Below are positions 6,212 through 15,149 of a stretch of DNA of 18,011 bases, piece after piece. Made by a program: the position numbers and the translations under genes. The DNA comes from an uncultured Lachnospiraceae bacterium. Lineage in GTDB: Bacteria; Bacillota; Clostridia; Lachnospirales; Lachnospiraceae. Numbering within the stretch: the first letter of the stretch is position 1; each line of letters begins with the position of its first letter. The stretch covers positions 1 to 18,011 of the forward strand of contig CAOKHR010000011.1 of NCBI GenBank assembly GCA_948468325.1, given 5' to 3'. Under the pieces are notes generated by a model. That model was not told the DNA's origin and searched no databases. It saw nothing but the letters and a program-made list of their open reading frames with translations.

Positions 6212-8830
6212 ATGAAAAAAAGAATAATAACAATGATGATGGCGCTGACAGTGTTTTGTTCCTCAATAATTCCCGGAACGGAAGTGAAAGCAGCAGCCGG
6301 TACAGAGGATACGGCGGCAACCACTTATTATGTCAGTACTCTGCATGGAAAAGACAGTAATGACGGAAAAAGCCAGAGTAAACCATTTTACAGTCTGCAG
6401 AAAATCAATGAATTACAATTAAATCCGGGAGATAAAGTTTTATTAGAATGCGGTTCCGTATTTCAGGACGGTTATCTGCACTTGTATGAACAAAGCGGAA
6501 GCAAAGAGGCGCCGATTGTGATTGATCAGTATGGACAGGGTGCAATGCCTGTCATTGATACAAACGGCCAGGGTGTATGGTATCAGAATTACGGGTACAG
6601 ACTGGATGCAAACTCACATATTAAAAACGGTTATGTATCCTCTTCTATCTTATTATATGATACGGAGTACATTGAAATTAATAACCTGGAGATTGTGAAC
6701 GATGCGACAGATATTGAAGCTGTTTACAATGAAGCACATGTTATGAACCGTACCGGTGTTGCGGCAATCGCACAGAATAAAGGGACGATTGAGCATATTC
6801 ATCTGAATGGTTTGCATATTCACGATGTATACGGAAATGTTTATGATAAGCATATGAATAACGGAGGTATTTACTTTACTGTGGCCCTGCCGCGGGATGC
6901 AGTGCAGGAAGGAAATGAATTTACTTCTGCATCGGGTATTTCACGTTATGATGATGTTTTAATTGAAAACTGTAATGTCCAGAGAGTAAACCGGTGGGGA
7001 ATTGCAGTAGGATATACGGCATATTGGAATAAATTTTCACAGAAAGCAATTGACAGTGAAGTTATTAAAGAATATGGCGCTACGAATGTTGTAATCCGCA
7101 ATAATTATATAAAAGATCCCGGCGGGGACGCAATTACTACTATGTACTGCGACAAACCATTAGTCGAGTATAATATTTCGGACGGCGCGGCACAGCAGAT
7201 TAATACGGAAGATTATGTTAATGTTGACGGCAGAGGAGGAAGAGTCGCCGCCGCTATCTGGCCCTGGAAATGCAAAGATGCCGTATTCCAGTATAATGAA
7301 GCATTTGATACCGCAAACGGAGACAGGGGAAATGATGACGGCCAGGCATGGGATGCAGATTCCGGTGACGGTACGGTTTACCAGTACAATTACAGCCATA
7401 ACAACAGCGGCGGGTGTGTAATGTTCTGTCTGGGGCAGGCATATCAGAATACATTCCGTTATAATATCAGCCAGAATGATTTAAAGGGCGCTATGGATAT
7501 TGCAGGGAATCCGGATGCACATGTATATAACAATGTTTTCTATATGAAAGAAGGAGTTTCATTTGTACGTACACGTAATAACGGAGGGAAACTGAACGCA
7601 GAAAACAATATTATTTATTATTCAGGGGATACTCCCATGCAGGATACCTGGACAAAGAACGGCCTGAAAGGTCTTGTCTATGACAATAATCTTTATTATA
7701 ATTATGCCAGTGTACCGGAAGGGGACGAACATGCAGTCAATGTAGCAAAAGGCACACAGGTTTTCCAGAATGCGGGCAGTGCGCCGACATCGACAACAGG
7801 CTGGATTAATTATCACAATGATACCGGAACAAGAAGTATGTTTGACGGTTATAAGCTGGCAGAAGGTTCTCCGGCAATCGGAGCGGGAAAAATAATTAAT
7901 GATGCAAACGGCAAAAAATTATGTGAAACAGATTTCTTCGGAAATGAGATTTCTGCCGAAGAAATACCGGATATTGGAGTACATAAGTATCAGGAAAAAG
8001 AAACACTTCTTCTGCCGCAGGCTCCGCAAAAGGCAGAAGCAGGTGAAATATCCGAAGATTCTGCTACAATCAGCTGGCCGGCAGTTTCAGATCCGGTTGG
8101 AATAAAGGAATACAGAATTATGCTGGACGGCGCCGTTTTCATGACAGTAGATAATCCGGATGAGCTGACAGATCCCGAGACGGGTATGATTTCTGTTAAG
8201 GCAGCGAATTTACAGCCGGGAAAAACATATACATTTTCCATCGTAGCATATGATAATGAAAATCTTGCATCCCAGCCAGTGAGCTTTACGTTTACAACGG
8301 CAGAAAAACAGGTAATTCCAAATCCGCCTGCGGAGGATCCGGACAAAAAAGATGACCATACGGAAGAAAAAGTTTCTTCCATAAAACTGGATAAGGAAAA
8401 CTGGACGTTATATACGAAAAAGGAAAAGACTGTACAGCTGACAGCATCTTTATCGAATCTTTCCGGAATTGTAAGATGGAGTTCTTCCAAACCGTCAGTT
8501 GCAAATGTATCAGCCGCCGGACTGGTAACGGCAAAAAAATCCGGTACCACAGAAATTACAGCAGAAATCGGAAGCTATAAAGCAAGTTGTACAATAACCG
8601 TTAAGAAACCTTCTTTAACTGTGAAAAAACAAGTCACTGTTAAAAAAGGCAAAAAGGTTAAGCTTAATGTAAAAGCTCTTCCGAAAGGAAAGATTACTTA
8701 CAAGAGCAGCAGTAAAAAGATAGCAAAAGTAACAAATAAAGGCATAGTGACGGGATTAAAGAAGGGAAGTTGTAAGATTACCGTAAAATGCAACGGAGTA
8801 AAGAAAACGGTGAAAGTAAAAGTAAAATAA
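6212..8830 (+). CDS. Secreted right-handed beta-helix protein, type B, with FN3 and Big_2 domains (copy 1)
   Basis: 872 residues; the ATG has GAGGAG 7 bases upstream and lies 19 bp after the preceding stop. Signal peptide about 1-27 (ends EVKA). Beta-helix about 37-592 (YYVSTLHGKDSN, FYSLQKINEL, YLHLYEQSGSKEAPIVI, DRPLVEYN-like turns, AAIWPWKCKD). The candidate acidic site is W380-D-A-D-S-G-D386, then H396 in YSHNNSGG; here the aromatic residue before the last Asp pair is Ser384. Residues about 600-698 are an FN3 domain (SATISWPAV, LQPGKTYTFSIVAYD). A Pro/Asp linker leads to a Big_2-like domain (about 721-797; VRWSSSKPSVANVS) and a second, very Lys-rich one (about 798-872; ITYKSSSKKIAKVT, GSCKITVKC). 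Such basic tails probably hold the protein to the anionic cell wall. The enzymatic reaction is unknown. Confidence 0.9.
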   Translation: MKKRIITMMMALTVFCSSIIPGTEVKAAAGTEDTAATTYYVSTLHGKDSNDGKSQSKPFYSLQKINELQLNPGDKVLLECGSVFQDGYLHLYEQSGSKEAPIVIDQYGQGAMPVIDTNGQGVWYQNYGYRLDANSHIKNGYVSSSILLYDTEYIEINNLEIVNDATDIEAVYNEAHVMNRTGVAAIAQNKGTIEHIHLNGLHIHDVYGNVYDKHMNNGGIYFTVALPRDAVQEGNEFTSASGISRYDDVLIENCNVQRVNRWGIAVGYTAYWNKFSQKAIDSEVIKEYGATNVVIRNNYIKDPGGDAITTMYCDKPLVEYNISDGAAQQINTEDYVNVDGRGGRVAAAIWPWKCKDAVFQYNEAFDTANGDRGNDDGQAWDADSGDGTVYQYNYSHNNSGGCVMFCLGQAYQNTFRYNISQNDLKGAMDIAGNPDAHVYNNVFYMKEGVSFVRTRNNGGKLNAENNIIYYSGDTPMQDTWTKNGLKGLVYDNNLYYNYASVPEGDEHAVNVAKGTQVFQNAGSAPTSTTGWINYHNDTGTRSMFDGYKLAEGSPAIGAGKIINDANGKKLCETDFFGNEISAEEIPDIGVHKYQEKETLLLPQAPQKAEAGEISEDSATISWPAVSDPVGIKEYRIMLDGAVFMTVDNPDELTDPETGMISVKAANLQPGKTYTFSIVAYDNENLASQPVSFTFTTAEKQVIPNPPAEDPDKKDDHTEEKVSSIKLDKENWTLYTKKEKTVQLTASLSNLSGIVRWSSSKPSVANVSAAGLVTAKKSGTTEITAEIGSYKASCTITVKKPSLTVKKQVTVKKGKKVKLNVKALPKGKITYKSSSKKIAKVTNKGIVTGLKKGSCKITVKCNGVKKTVKVKVK

Positions 8831-8861
8831 TTTATATATCAGAAGTCCCATTGAAATAAAA

Positions 8862-8890
8862 GGCAGGAATCTTTAATACTGATTCCTGCC
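8862..8890. other. Perfect 10-bp hairpin between the two A-B gene pairs
   Basis: GGCAGGAATC, a 9-base loop, then GATTCCTGCC, starting 31 bases after the stop of the 6212 gene. On the plus strand it is followed by ATAAAAAGG, so the U-tract of a standard rho-independent terminator is missing. On the minus strand it is followed by TTTTATTTC, a better terminator tail. It may act as a leaky terminator or as an mRNA processing/stability element that separates expression of the two pairs. Confidence 0.6.
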
Positions 8891-8947
8891 ATAAAAAGGA
8901 AATGATGCTGAATTCAGGGGCACTTTCATAAATTTAATGGTTTTTGG

Positions 8948-8969
8948 CGTTTAAAAAACGTTTAAAAAA
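8948..8969. repeat. Tandem 11-bp repeat CGTTTAAAAAA upstream of copy-2 genes
   Basis: CGTTTAAAAAA occurs twice back to back (8948-8958 and 8959-8969), one helical turn apart, 23 bases before the ATG at 8993. Each unit contains GTTTAAAA, identical to one arm of the inverted repeat at 2586-2610. The junction AAACGTTTA also resembles the core of a CcpA cre site but lacks the outer G/C positions. No convincing promoter was found in this gap: TATATT at 8970-8975 would start transcription inside the ribosome binding site. Confidence 0.5.
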
Positions 8970-8992
8970 TATATTCAGGAAAGGAGAAAAAA

Positions 8993-11974
8993 ATGAAGAA
9001 AAAAGTATTAGCATTTTTATGTATGATGGCAGTGACAGTCACGGGCATAAACCTTCCTGCTGTTCCGGCAGACACTGTCAAAGCGGCAAAAACAACAGGC
9101 AAAACCTACTATATCAGCAGTATACACGGGGATAACGCGAACCGTGGAACGACAGAGGCGCAGGCATGGGAAACGCTGGATAAGCTGATTGATCTGGAGT
9201 TGAAGCCGGGAGATCAGGTACTGCTGGAGAAAGGGTCCGTATTTAATGATGCATACATTCACCTGATCGATGTGCATGGAGAAGAGGGAAACCCGATTAT
9301 CATTTCAAGCTATGGAAATGGAGCAAAACCTGCAATTCATGCAAACGGACAGGGTGTATGGTATCAGCAGTATGGCAGAGACCTTGATAATTCAGCTCAC
9401 AGGCGTCAAGGTTATGTGTCTTCTACGATTCTGCTTTATGATGTGGATTTTGTAGAGATTAGTGATTTAGAGCTGACGAACGAATCAGATGATTTTGATT
9501 ATTTCAAGGGACCGGCAGGCGCGCCGGAATTAAATATACCGGAGAACAGCAGTGAATCCGCGGGATCCGGTAATAAGCGTATGGACCGTACCGGCGTAGC
9601 CGGAGCCGCAAAAAATGACGGTACAATGCAGCATGTTTATCTGGACAATCTCTATATCCATGATATAGACGGCAATATTGGCGATAAGCACATGGATAAC
9701 GGCGGAATACAGATGAATGTACTGGAACCGGAAAACGAAGAAAAGACAGGTATTGCAAGATATGACGATATACGGATTACAAACTGCTATGTAAGAGATG
9801 TGTCGAGAGCAGGTATCTGTGTCGGTTATACATATCAGCATGCCAGATTTAGCGGGCAGGCCATTTCGGACGAGACGGCACAGGTCTATGGACATACAAA
9901 TCTTCTGATGGAAAATAACTATGTAAAAGACGTTGGTAATGACGGAATTGTAGCAATGTACGCATACCGTCCTCTGATTCAGTATAACATAGCAGACAGA
10001 GCTGGAGCTGATATGGATGCTAAGAATGGCGGATATTCCAGTTACTATGGATATGTCTGTGCAGGTATCTGGCCATGGAAGAGCAAGGACGGAGTTTTCC
10101 AGTTTAACGAGGCTTTTGATATAGTAAATAATCAGGACGGTATGCCCTGGGATATTGACTATTCAGACGGAACGATTTATCAGTATAATTACAGCCACAA
10201 CAACGGCGGCGGATGTATTATGTTCTGCGGCGGAGAGGCATACAACGGAGTTTTCCGGTATAACATCAGCCAGAATGATTTGAAAGGTTTTCTGAATTTG
10301 TCAGGCAATCCAAAAGGAGAGGTTTACAACAACGTTTTTTATCTTGACGGAGACAGAAGCACAAAAATTCATAATCCTGTTTTTAACAATGGAACAGGCG
10401 TTATGAGAAATAATATTTTCTACAACATCAGCACTGCAAAATCAGCAGAAGGATTTATGGATAAAGCACAGGATACATGGTCCAATAATATTTTTTACGG
10501 ATATGACGGGCTTTTTACCGTTCCGGAAGGAAACGTTTCAGCTGATCCGAAATTTGTAGATCCGGGCAAATCGCCGACAGATGTTAAGGCGGAATCAGAA
10601 GGAGCAAAGGCATCTCTGCATGACAGGACAATTGCATATAACGGCTATAAACTGCGGGATGATTCACCGGCAATTAATGCGGGGACTTTTGTAGAGGGTG
10701 CTCCGAAATATGATTTCTTTGGAAACAGAATAGGTCTGGAGCCGGATATAGGAGTTTTTGAATCCGCGGCAGCAGAGTCAGTTCTGGATATTCAAATAGT
10801 TGGAGGTTCTTCACTTACGATCGGGGAAGGTAAGATTTCAGGAATAGGCAGCAGGATGACTGTAAAAGAACTGGATGAAAACCTTATTTACGCACAGGAT
10901 GTAGAGTTTAAAGTTTTAAAAGATAACCAGGAAATGAAACCGGAAGATTCCGTGACAGGAGATATGAAAGTAAGGATTTCAAGGGGCAGTGAGACAAAAG
11001 AGTATCAGATTGAGACAGCTTTTGGAATTCAGGCAGCCAGAGGTTCTTCCATTGAAATCGGAGAGGATGAAATCACAGTCTCAGGCACGGCAGAGGCAAT
11101 GACAGTAAAAGACCTTTCAGAAAACCTTATTTATGCACAGGATGTGGAATTGAAAGTTTTAAAGGGCAATCAGGAAGCAGCTTTGGGAGAAATTGTAGCA
11201 ACAGGCATGACACTTAGAATTTCAAAGGGCGGTGAATCAAAGGAATACCAGATTAAGGTAGTTCTTGGAATTCAGGCAGCCAGAGGTTCTTCCATTGCAA
11301 TTGGAGACAATATAATTTCGGGCGTTGCCAAGACGATGAAAGTAAAAGAGTTGATCGGAAGTCTTGTATATGCACAGGATGTAGAGTTGAAGGTTATAAA
11401 GAATAACCAGGAAGCAAATCCGGAAGATGTTGTGACAGATGATATGACAGTAAGGCTTTCAAGAGGCAGTGAAACAGCGGAGTACCAGATTGAAGTTGAG
11501 AAAAACTATGCAGAATATAGCCCTGCTACGATGACGGCAGCCGCAGGAAGCGTAGAGACGAGTTATGGAGAAGTTGCAGGCAACCTTCTGGATGACGACT
11601 TAGATACAATATGGCATTCGTCATACAACGGAGACAATACTCCACAGAACGATATATGGGTTGAGTTAGATCTTGGGGAAGAAAAACCCGTGGCTATGGT
11701 AAAATATGTATCCAGAAAAACAGGCGGATTGAACGGTGTCTTTGAAGATTATAAAGTAATGGTTCGCAGCAGCGAGAATGAAGAATGGAAAACAGTAAAA
11801 ACAGGCACATGGAAAAATTCTTCGGTAGGTTCAACGGAATATGCGAAATTTAACACCGTAAACGCACGTTATGTGCGGTTGTTATGTACTAAAAACCGTG
11901 TAGCAGCAGGAAGCGAAGGCAAAGTATTCGGCTCTGCCGCGGAAATCCGTGTCGGATATGAAGTAGAAGATTAA
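8993..11974 (+). CDS. Secreted right-handed beta-helix protein, type A, with three repeat modules and F5/8 type C domain (copy 2)
   Basis: 993 residues from the ATG at 8993, with AAAGGAGA upstream. Signal peptide about 1-31 (ends TVKA). The beta-helix, about 38-592, is closely similar to that of the 3745 gene throughout (YYISSIHGDN, LDKLIDLELKPGDQ, DVDFVEISDLELTNES, DKHMDNGGIQMNVL, SRAGICVGYTY, GIWPWKSKDG). The candidate acidic site is W386-D-I-D-Y-S-D392, then H402. Residues about 605-840 are three tandem modules of 79-81 residues (SSxxIGxxxI, LIYAQDVELKVL, RISRGSETKEYQI) where copy 1 has one. Residues about 844-990 are an F5/8-type-C/CBM32-like domain (NLLDDDLDTIWHSS, VELDLGEEKPVAMVKYVSRK, ARYVRLL, GSAAEIRVGY). 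It is probably a surface or secreted glycan-active enzyme that shares its substrate class with copy 1; the reaction is not identified. Confidence 0.9.
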   Translation: MKKKVLAFLCMMAVTVTGINLPAVPADTVKAAKTTGKTYYISSIHGDNANRGTTEAQAWETLDKLIDLELKPGDQVLLEKGSVFNDAYIHLIDVHGEEGNPIIISSYGNGAKPAIHANGQGVWYQQYGRDLDNSAHRRQGYVSSTILLYDVDFVEISDLELTNESDDFDYFKGPAGAPELNIPENSSESAGSGNKRMDRTGVAGAAKNDGTMQHVYLDNLYIHDIDGNIGDKHMDNGGIQMNVLEPENEEKTGIARYDDIRITNCYVRDVSRAGICVGYTYQHARFSGQAISDETAQVYGHTNLLMENNYVKDVGNDGIVAMYAYRPLIQYNIADRAGADMDAKNGGYSSYYGYVCAGIWPWKSKDGVFQFNEAFDIVNNQDGMPWDIDYSDGTIYQYNYSHNNGGGCIMFCGGEAYNGVFRYNISQNDLKGFLNLSGNPKGEVYNNVFYLDGDRSTKIHNPVFNNGTGVMRNNIFYNISTAKSAEGFMDKAQDTWSNNIFYGYDGLFTVPEGNVSADPKFVDPGKSPTDVKAESEGAKASLHDRTIAYNGYKLRDDSPAINAGTFVEGAPKYDFFGNRIGLEPDIGVFESAAAESVLDIQIVGGSSLTIGEGKISGIGSRMTVKELDENLIYAQDVEFKVLKDNQEMKPEDSVTGDMKVRISRGSETKEYQIETAFGIQAARGSSIEIGEDEITVSGTAEAMTVKDLSENLIYAQDVELKVLKGNQEAALGEIVATGMTLRISKGGESKEYQIKVVLGIQAARGSSIAIGDNIISGVAKTMKVKELIGSLVYAQDVELKVIKNNQEANPEDVVTDDMTVRLSRGSETAEYQIEVEKNYAEYSPATMTAAAGSVETSYGEVAGNLLDDDLDTIWHSSYNGDNTPQNDIWVELDLGEEKPVAMVKYVSRKTGGLNGVFEDYKVMVRSSENEEWKTVKTGTWKNSSVGSTEYAKFNTVNARYVRLLCTKNRVAAGSEGKVFGSAAEIRVGYEVED
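10805..11514 (+). repeat. Three in-frame tandem repeats coding for spacer modules
   Basis: Units begin at 10805, 11042 and 11285, with periods of 237 and 243 bases (79 and 81 codons). A 33-base stretch at 11022-11054 is repeated exactly at 11265-11297, and LIYAQDVE or LVYAQDVE recurs in all units. The near-identical DNA points to recent internal duplication. The modules lie between the beta-helix and the sugar-binding domain and look like a rigid stalk. Confidence 0.85.
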
Positions 11975-11986
11975 GGAGGCGGGACT

Positions 11987-14900
11987 ATGATGAAGAAAAG
12001 AATTTTAGCGGCAGTAATGGCAGCAACAGTATTCTTCTCCACAGTCGGAGCGGGAATTCATGTCAAGGCCGAAACAGCATCAGATAATTCAGGAACGACT
12101 TATTATGTCAGTACGCTTCATGGAAAAGACAGCAATAACGGAACAAGCGAAGATACGCCGTTTTACAGTCTTCATAAAATGAATGACATAGAGTTAAAGC
12201 CCGGGGATAAAATTTTACTGGAAAGCGGTTCCGTATTTAAAAACGATTACCTGCATTTATACGGACAGAGCGGAAGTAAGGAAGCTCCGATTGTGATTAG
12301 CAAATACGGCAGCGGTTCCGCTCCGGTGATTGACACTAACGGACAGGGCGTATGGTTTCAGAATTATGGGTATCGGTTAGATAATACATGGCATAAGTAT
12401 CAGGGTTATGTATCTTCTTCCATTCTTCTGTATGACAGTGAATATATTGAAATCAGTGATTTGGAAATTGTCAATAATAATCCTAAGGTAGATACGGTTT
12501 ACAATGCGGCAGATATGATGGATCGTACAGGTGTGGCTGCAGTGGCACAGGATAAAGGGACAATAGACCATATTTATCTTAAAAATCTGAATATTCATGA
12601 TATTATTGGTAATGTTTATAATAAACACATGAATAATGGAGGTATTTATTTTACGGTATTTATGCCGCATGATGCACAGCTTCAGGTAAAAGCGGGGCAG
12701 GAGAATCAAAGCACTGCCAATAAACGGCGGGATTTTATTTCCTCTGCAACAGGAGTTCCGCGTTACGATGATGTATTAATTGAAGGATGCTCGGTAACGA
12801 ATACAAACCGATGGGGTATTGCAGTAGGATATACTGCACTCTGGGATAAATTTGCAGATACAGCCGCTATTGCCGATGACGTAATTAATGAATATGGTTC
12901 TACCAATGTTGTAATCCGCAATAACTATGTCAAGGATGCCGGCGGAGACGCCATTACATTAATGTATTGTGACAGGCCATTGGTTGAGTATAATATTTCG
13001 GATGGTGCGGCAAGGCAGATGCATATGAAAGATTATTTGCCATCTGTAGATCAGAGTCAAAGATTTGCAGCAGCAATCTGGCCATGGAAATGTAAGGATG
13101 CTGTATTTCAGTATAATGAAGCATTTGACACCAGGAATACAAACGGAGAAAATGGTGACGGGCAGGCATGGGATGCAGACTGGGGAGACGGAACTGTTTA
13201 TCAGTACAATTACAGCCATAACAACGGCGGCGGATGCCTTATGGTATGTTTACAGGAAGCATACCGGACAACATTCCGTTATAATATCAGCCAGGATGAT
13301 TTGATGGGCGTGCTGTGTATTTTTGGCAGTCCTGAGGCCCATATATACAACAATGTTTTCTATATGAAAGAAGGCGTTCCAATTAACCGAACCAATAAAA
13401 GCGGCGCACCTGCTCTTTTAGAAAATAATATCTTCTATTACCCGGGGGAAGAGCCGGGAACAGATGACAGCTGGAATCAGGGCAATAATAAAGTCTATTC
13501 CAATAACCTGTATTATAATTATGCAGAAGGCACTACGCCGGCAGATGCAGCCGGAGTAGTTGTAGCAAAAGGAGAATCTGTATTTGAAAATCCGGGTACA
13601 GCACCGACTTCTACGACAGGAACTACAAATCTGCATAATATTGCAGGTGTAAGAAGTGTATTTGACGGCTATAAATTGGCGGAGAATTCCCGTGCAATTG
13701 GAAAAGGAAAGGTTGTCACAGATGAATTCGGTAAAGCAGTCGAAAAAGATTTCTTCGGCAATAGCCTGGAAGGCGTGACAGCAATTGATATTGGTGCGCA
13801 TCAGCATCAGGAGGCAGGAGACGAAACGGTTCCCCCGTCACCTTCCAAACCGGGCATAGGAGAAGTAACAGAGACTTCAGCCGCGATCAGCTGGCCGGCT
13901 GTCTGGGATATTGTCGGAATCAAGGGTTATAAAATTACAGATGAAGACGGAAAAGTAATTCTGGATTTGACAGGGGAGAAATTAACCGAGGCAACGGATG
14001 ATGCACAGATGGTTTCCACAGAGCTTAAAGATCTTGAGCCAGGAAAAACATATACATTTTCTATCACGGCATATGACGTAAATAATAAAGAATCCGATGC
14101 ACAGCAATTTGTTATTACAACACTGCAAAAGGAAGATCCTGTTATTACAGATATAAAGAACCAGCTTGACAGTATTGATGCTTTAAATAAAGGGGATTAT
14201 ACAGAAGAGAGCTGGAGTGCGATGGAGAAGGTCTATGACCAGCTGGCAGGCCTGATAAGCAGCAGGAATCCGGATATAAATCAGTGCCGGAAGCTTCTGG
14301 CGCAGTTAGAGGCATTAAAAAATAATTTAAAAACACCGCTGATGCAGAAAGCCGAGCAAGAGCTGGCTGCGAAGATTGCGGCTGCAGATTCACAATATAA
14401 TGCCGGACAGAGAAATTATACAAAGGAATCCTGGGATGCTTTTACGGCAGCATACAATGCAGCGAAGAACCCGCCGCAGGGAGCAACGGCAGACAAACTG
14501 AATGAGCTTGCTAAAGCACTTGAATTTGCATTGTTGGGGTTAAAAGAAGCAGATGTAATTGCAGATGATTCTCTTAAAAATAACGATACCTATACGGATA
14601 CGAAGAATAAGATTGTGTACCGCGTAGTAAGTGTGGAAAAACTGACAGCTGCAGTTAAGGCAGGCAATAACAAAAAGGCTAAGAATGTTAAGATTCCGAA
14701 CACGGTAACGATTAAGGGAAAAACCTGTAAAGTTGTACAGATTGACAATAATGCATTTAAGAATTACAGCAGAATGACAAATCTGACAATCGGCAAAAAT
14801 GTTAACAAGATTGGCAAAAATGCATTTACCGGTTCGAAAAAACTCAAAAAGGTTACGATTCAGAGCAAAGTGCTTAAGACGATTCAAAAGAATGCATTCA

Positions 14901-15007
14901 AGAATTCAAAGAAGAATGTAAAAGTAAAATGGCCGTCTGGTATGAAGAAAAAAGCGCTTAACACGCTGAAAAGGAATTTAAAGAAACAGGGATTAAAATT
15001 TAAGTAA
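11987..15007 (+). CDS. Secreted right-handed beta-helix protein, type B, with FN3, FIVAR-like and LRR_5 domains (copy 2)
   Basis: 1006 residues. Tandem ATG codons lie at 11987 and 11990; AAGGAGG at 11973-11979 overlaps the previous stop and favours the first by spacing. Signal peptide about 1-28 (ends HVKA). The beta-helix, about 36-605, resembles the 6212 gene (YYVSTLHGKDSNNG, YLHLYGQSGSKEAPIVIS, MNNGGIYFTV, NRWGIAVGYTA, AAIWPWKCKD). The candidate acidic site is W395-D-A-D-W-G-D401, then H411. Residues about 617-717 are FN3 (AAISWPAVWDIVGIKGYKI, LEPGKTYTFSITAYD). Residues about 720-855 are two helical FIVAR-like repeats (YTEESWSAMEKVYDQL, YTKESWDAFTAAYNAA). Residues about 858-1006 are a Lys-rich BspA-type LRR_5 tail (NNAFKNYSRMTNLTIG, IGKNAFTGSKKLKKVTI). 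The tail differs completely from the Big_2 tail of copy 1, so the end was swapped after duplication. Probably cell-surface; the reaction is unknown. Confidence 0.9.
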   Translation: MMKKRILAAVMAATVFFSTVGAGIHVKAETASDNSGTTYYVSTLHGKDSNNGTSEDTPFYSLHKMNDIELKPGDKILLESGSVFKNDYLHLYGQSGSKEAPIVISKYGSGSAPVIDTNGQGVWFQNYGYRLDNTWHKYQGYVSSSILLYDSEYIEISDLEIVNNNPKVDTVYNAADMMDRTGVAAVAQDKGTIDHIYLKNLNIHDIIGNVYNKHMNNGGIYFTVFMPHDAQLQVKAGQENQSTANKRRDFISSATGVPRYDDVLIEGCSVTNTNRWGIAVGYTALWDKFADTAAIADDVINEYGSTNVVIRNNYVKDAGGDAITLMYCDRPLVEYNISDGAARQMHMKDYLPSVDQSQRFAAAIWPWKCKDAVFQYNEAFDTRNTNGENGDGQAWDADWGDGTVYQYNYSHNNGGGCLMVCLQEAYRTTFRYNISQDDLMGVLCIFGSPEAHIYNNVFYMKEGVPINRTNKSGAPALLENNIFYYPGEEPGTDDSWNQGNNKVYSNNLYYNYAEGTTPADAAGVVVAKGESVFENPGTAPTSTTGTTNLHNIAGVRSVFDGYKLAENSRAIGKGKVVTDEFGKAVEKDFFGNSLEGVTAIDIGAHQHQEAGDETVPPSPSKPGIGEVTETSAAISWPAVWDIVGIKGYKITDEDGKVILDLTGEKLTEATDDAQMVSTELKDLEPGKTYTFSITAYDVNNKESDAQQFVITTLQKEDPVITDIKNQLDSIDALNKGDYTEESWSAMEKVYDQLAGLISSRNPDINQCRKLLAQLEALKNNLKTPLMQKAEQELAAKIAAADSQYNAGQRNYTKESWDAFTAAYNAAKNPPQGATADKLNELAKALEFALLGLKEADVIADDSLKNNDTYTDTKNKIVYRVVSVEKLTAAVKAGNNKKAKNVKIPNTVTIKGKTCKVVQIDNNAFKNYSRMTNLTIGKNVNKIGKNAFTGSKKLKKVTIQSKVLKTIQKNAFKNSKKNVKVKWPSGMKKKALNTLKRNLKKQGLKFK

Positions 15008-15009
15008 AA

Positions 15010-15057
15010 AAGAAGGGCTGCTTTGACGGTTAAAGAACTGCAAAGCAGCTTCTTTTT
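15010..15057 (+). terminator. Rho-independent terminator of the beta-helix operon
   Basis: GCTGCTTTG (15017-15025) pairs perfectly with CAAAGCAGC (15041-15049) around a 15-base loop. Flanking GAA and TTC add weaker pairs, and TTTTT follows at 15053. It begins just after the stop of the 11987 gene. Confidence 0.85.
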
Positions 15058-15097
15058 CTTGAAATAAAATTTTGTTAAATTTTTTTTAAAAATTTAC

Positions 15098-15126
15098 TTG
15101 CAATTTATTAAATAATCGTTTATAAT
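15098..15126 (+). promoter_or_regulatory. Promoter of tRNA-Lys
   Basis: TTGCAA (15098-15103), a 17-base spacer, and a perfect TATAAT (15121-15126). The start would be near 15133, about 17 bases before the mature tRNA 5' end. Confidence 0.75.
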
Positions 15127-15149
15127 TTATTCCGTTGTTAGAAAAATGT

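Noticed and set aside
7990..8550. 186-codon open frame on the minus strand inside the 6212 gene
   Set aside because: It lies opposite well-defined FN3 and Big_2 coding sequence, has no recognisable motif, and has no promoter or ribosome binding site.
8948..8969. Tandem repeat as a CRISPR remnant or transposon end
   Set aside because: There are only two abutting 11-bp units without spacers, and no transposase or cas-like gene is nearby.
8944..9135. Short plus-strand open frame overlapping the start of the 8993 gene
   Set aside because: It runs in another frame across the tandem repeat and the signal-peptide region of a clear gene, and no ribosome binding site precedes its start.
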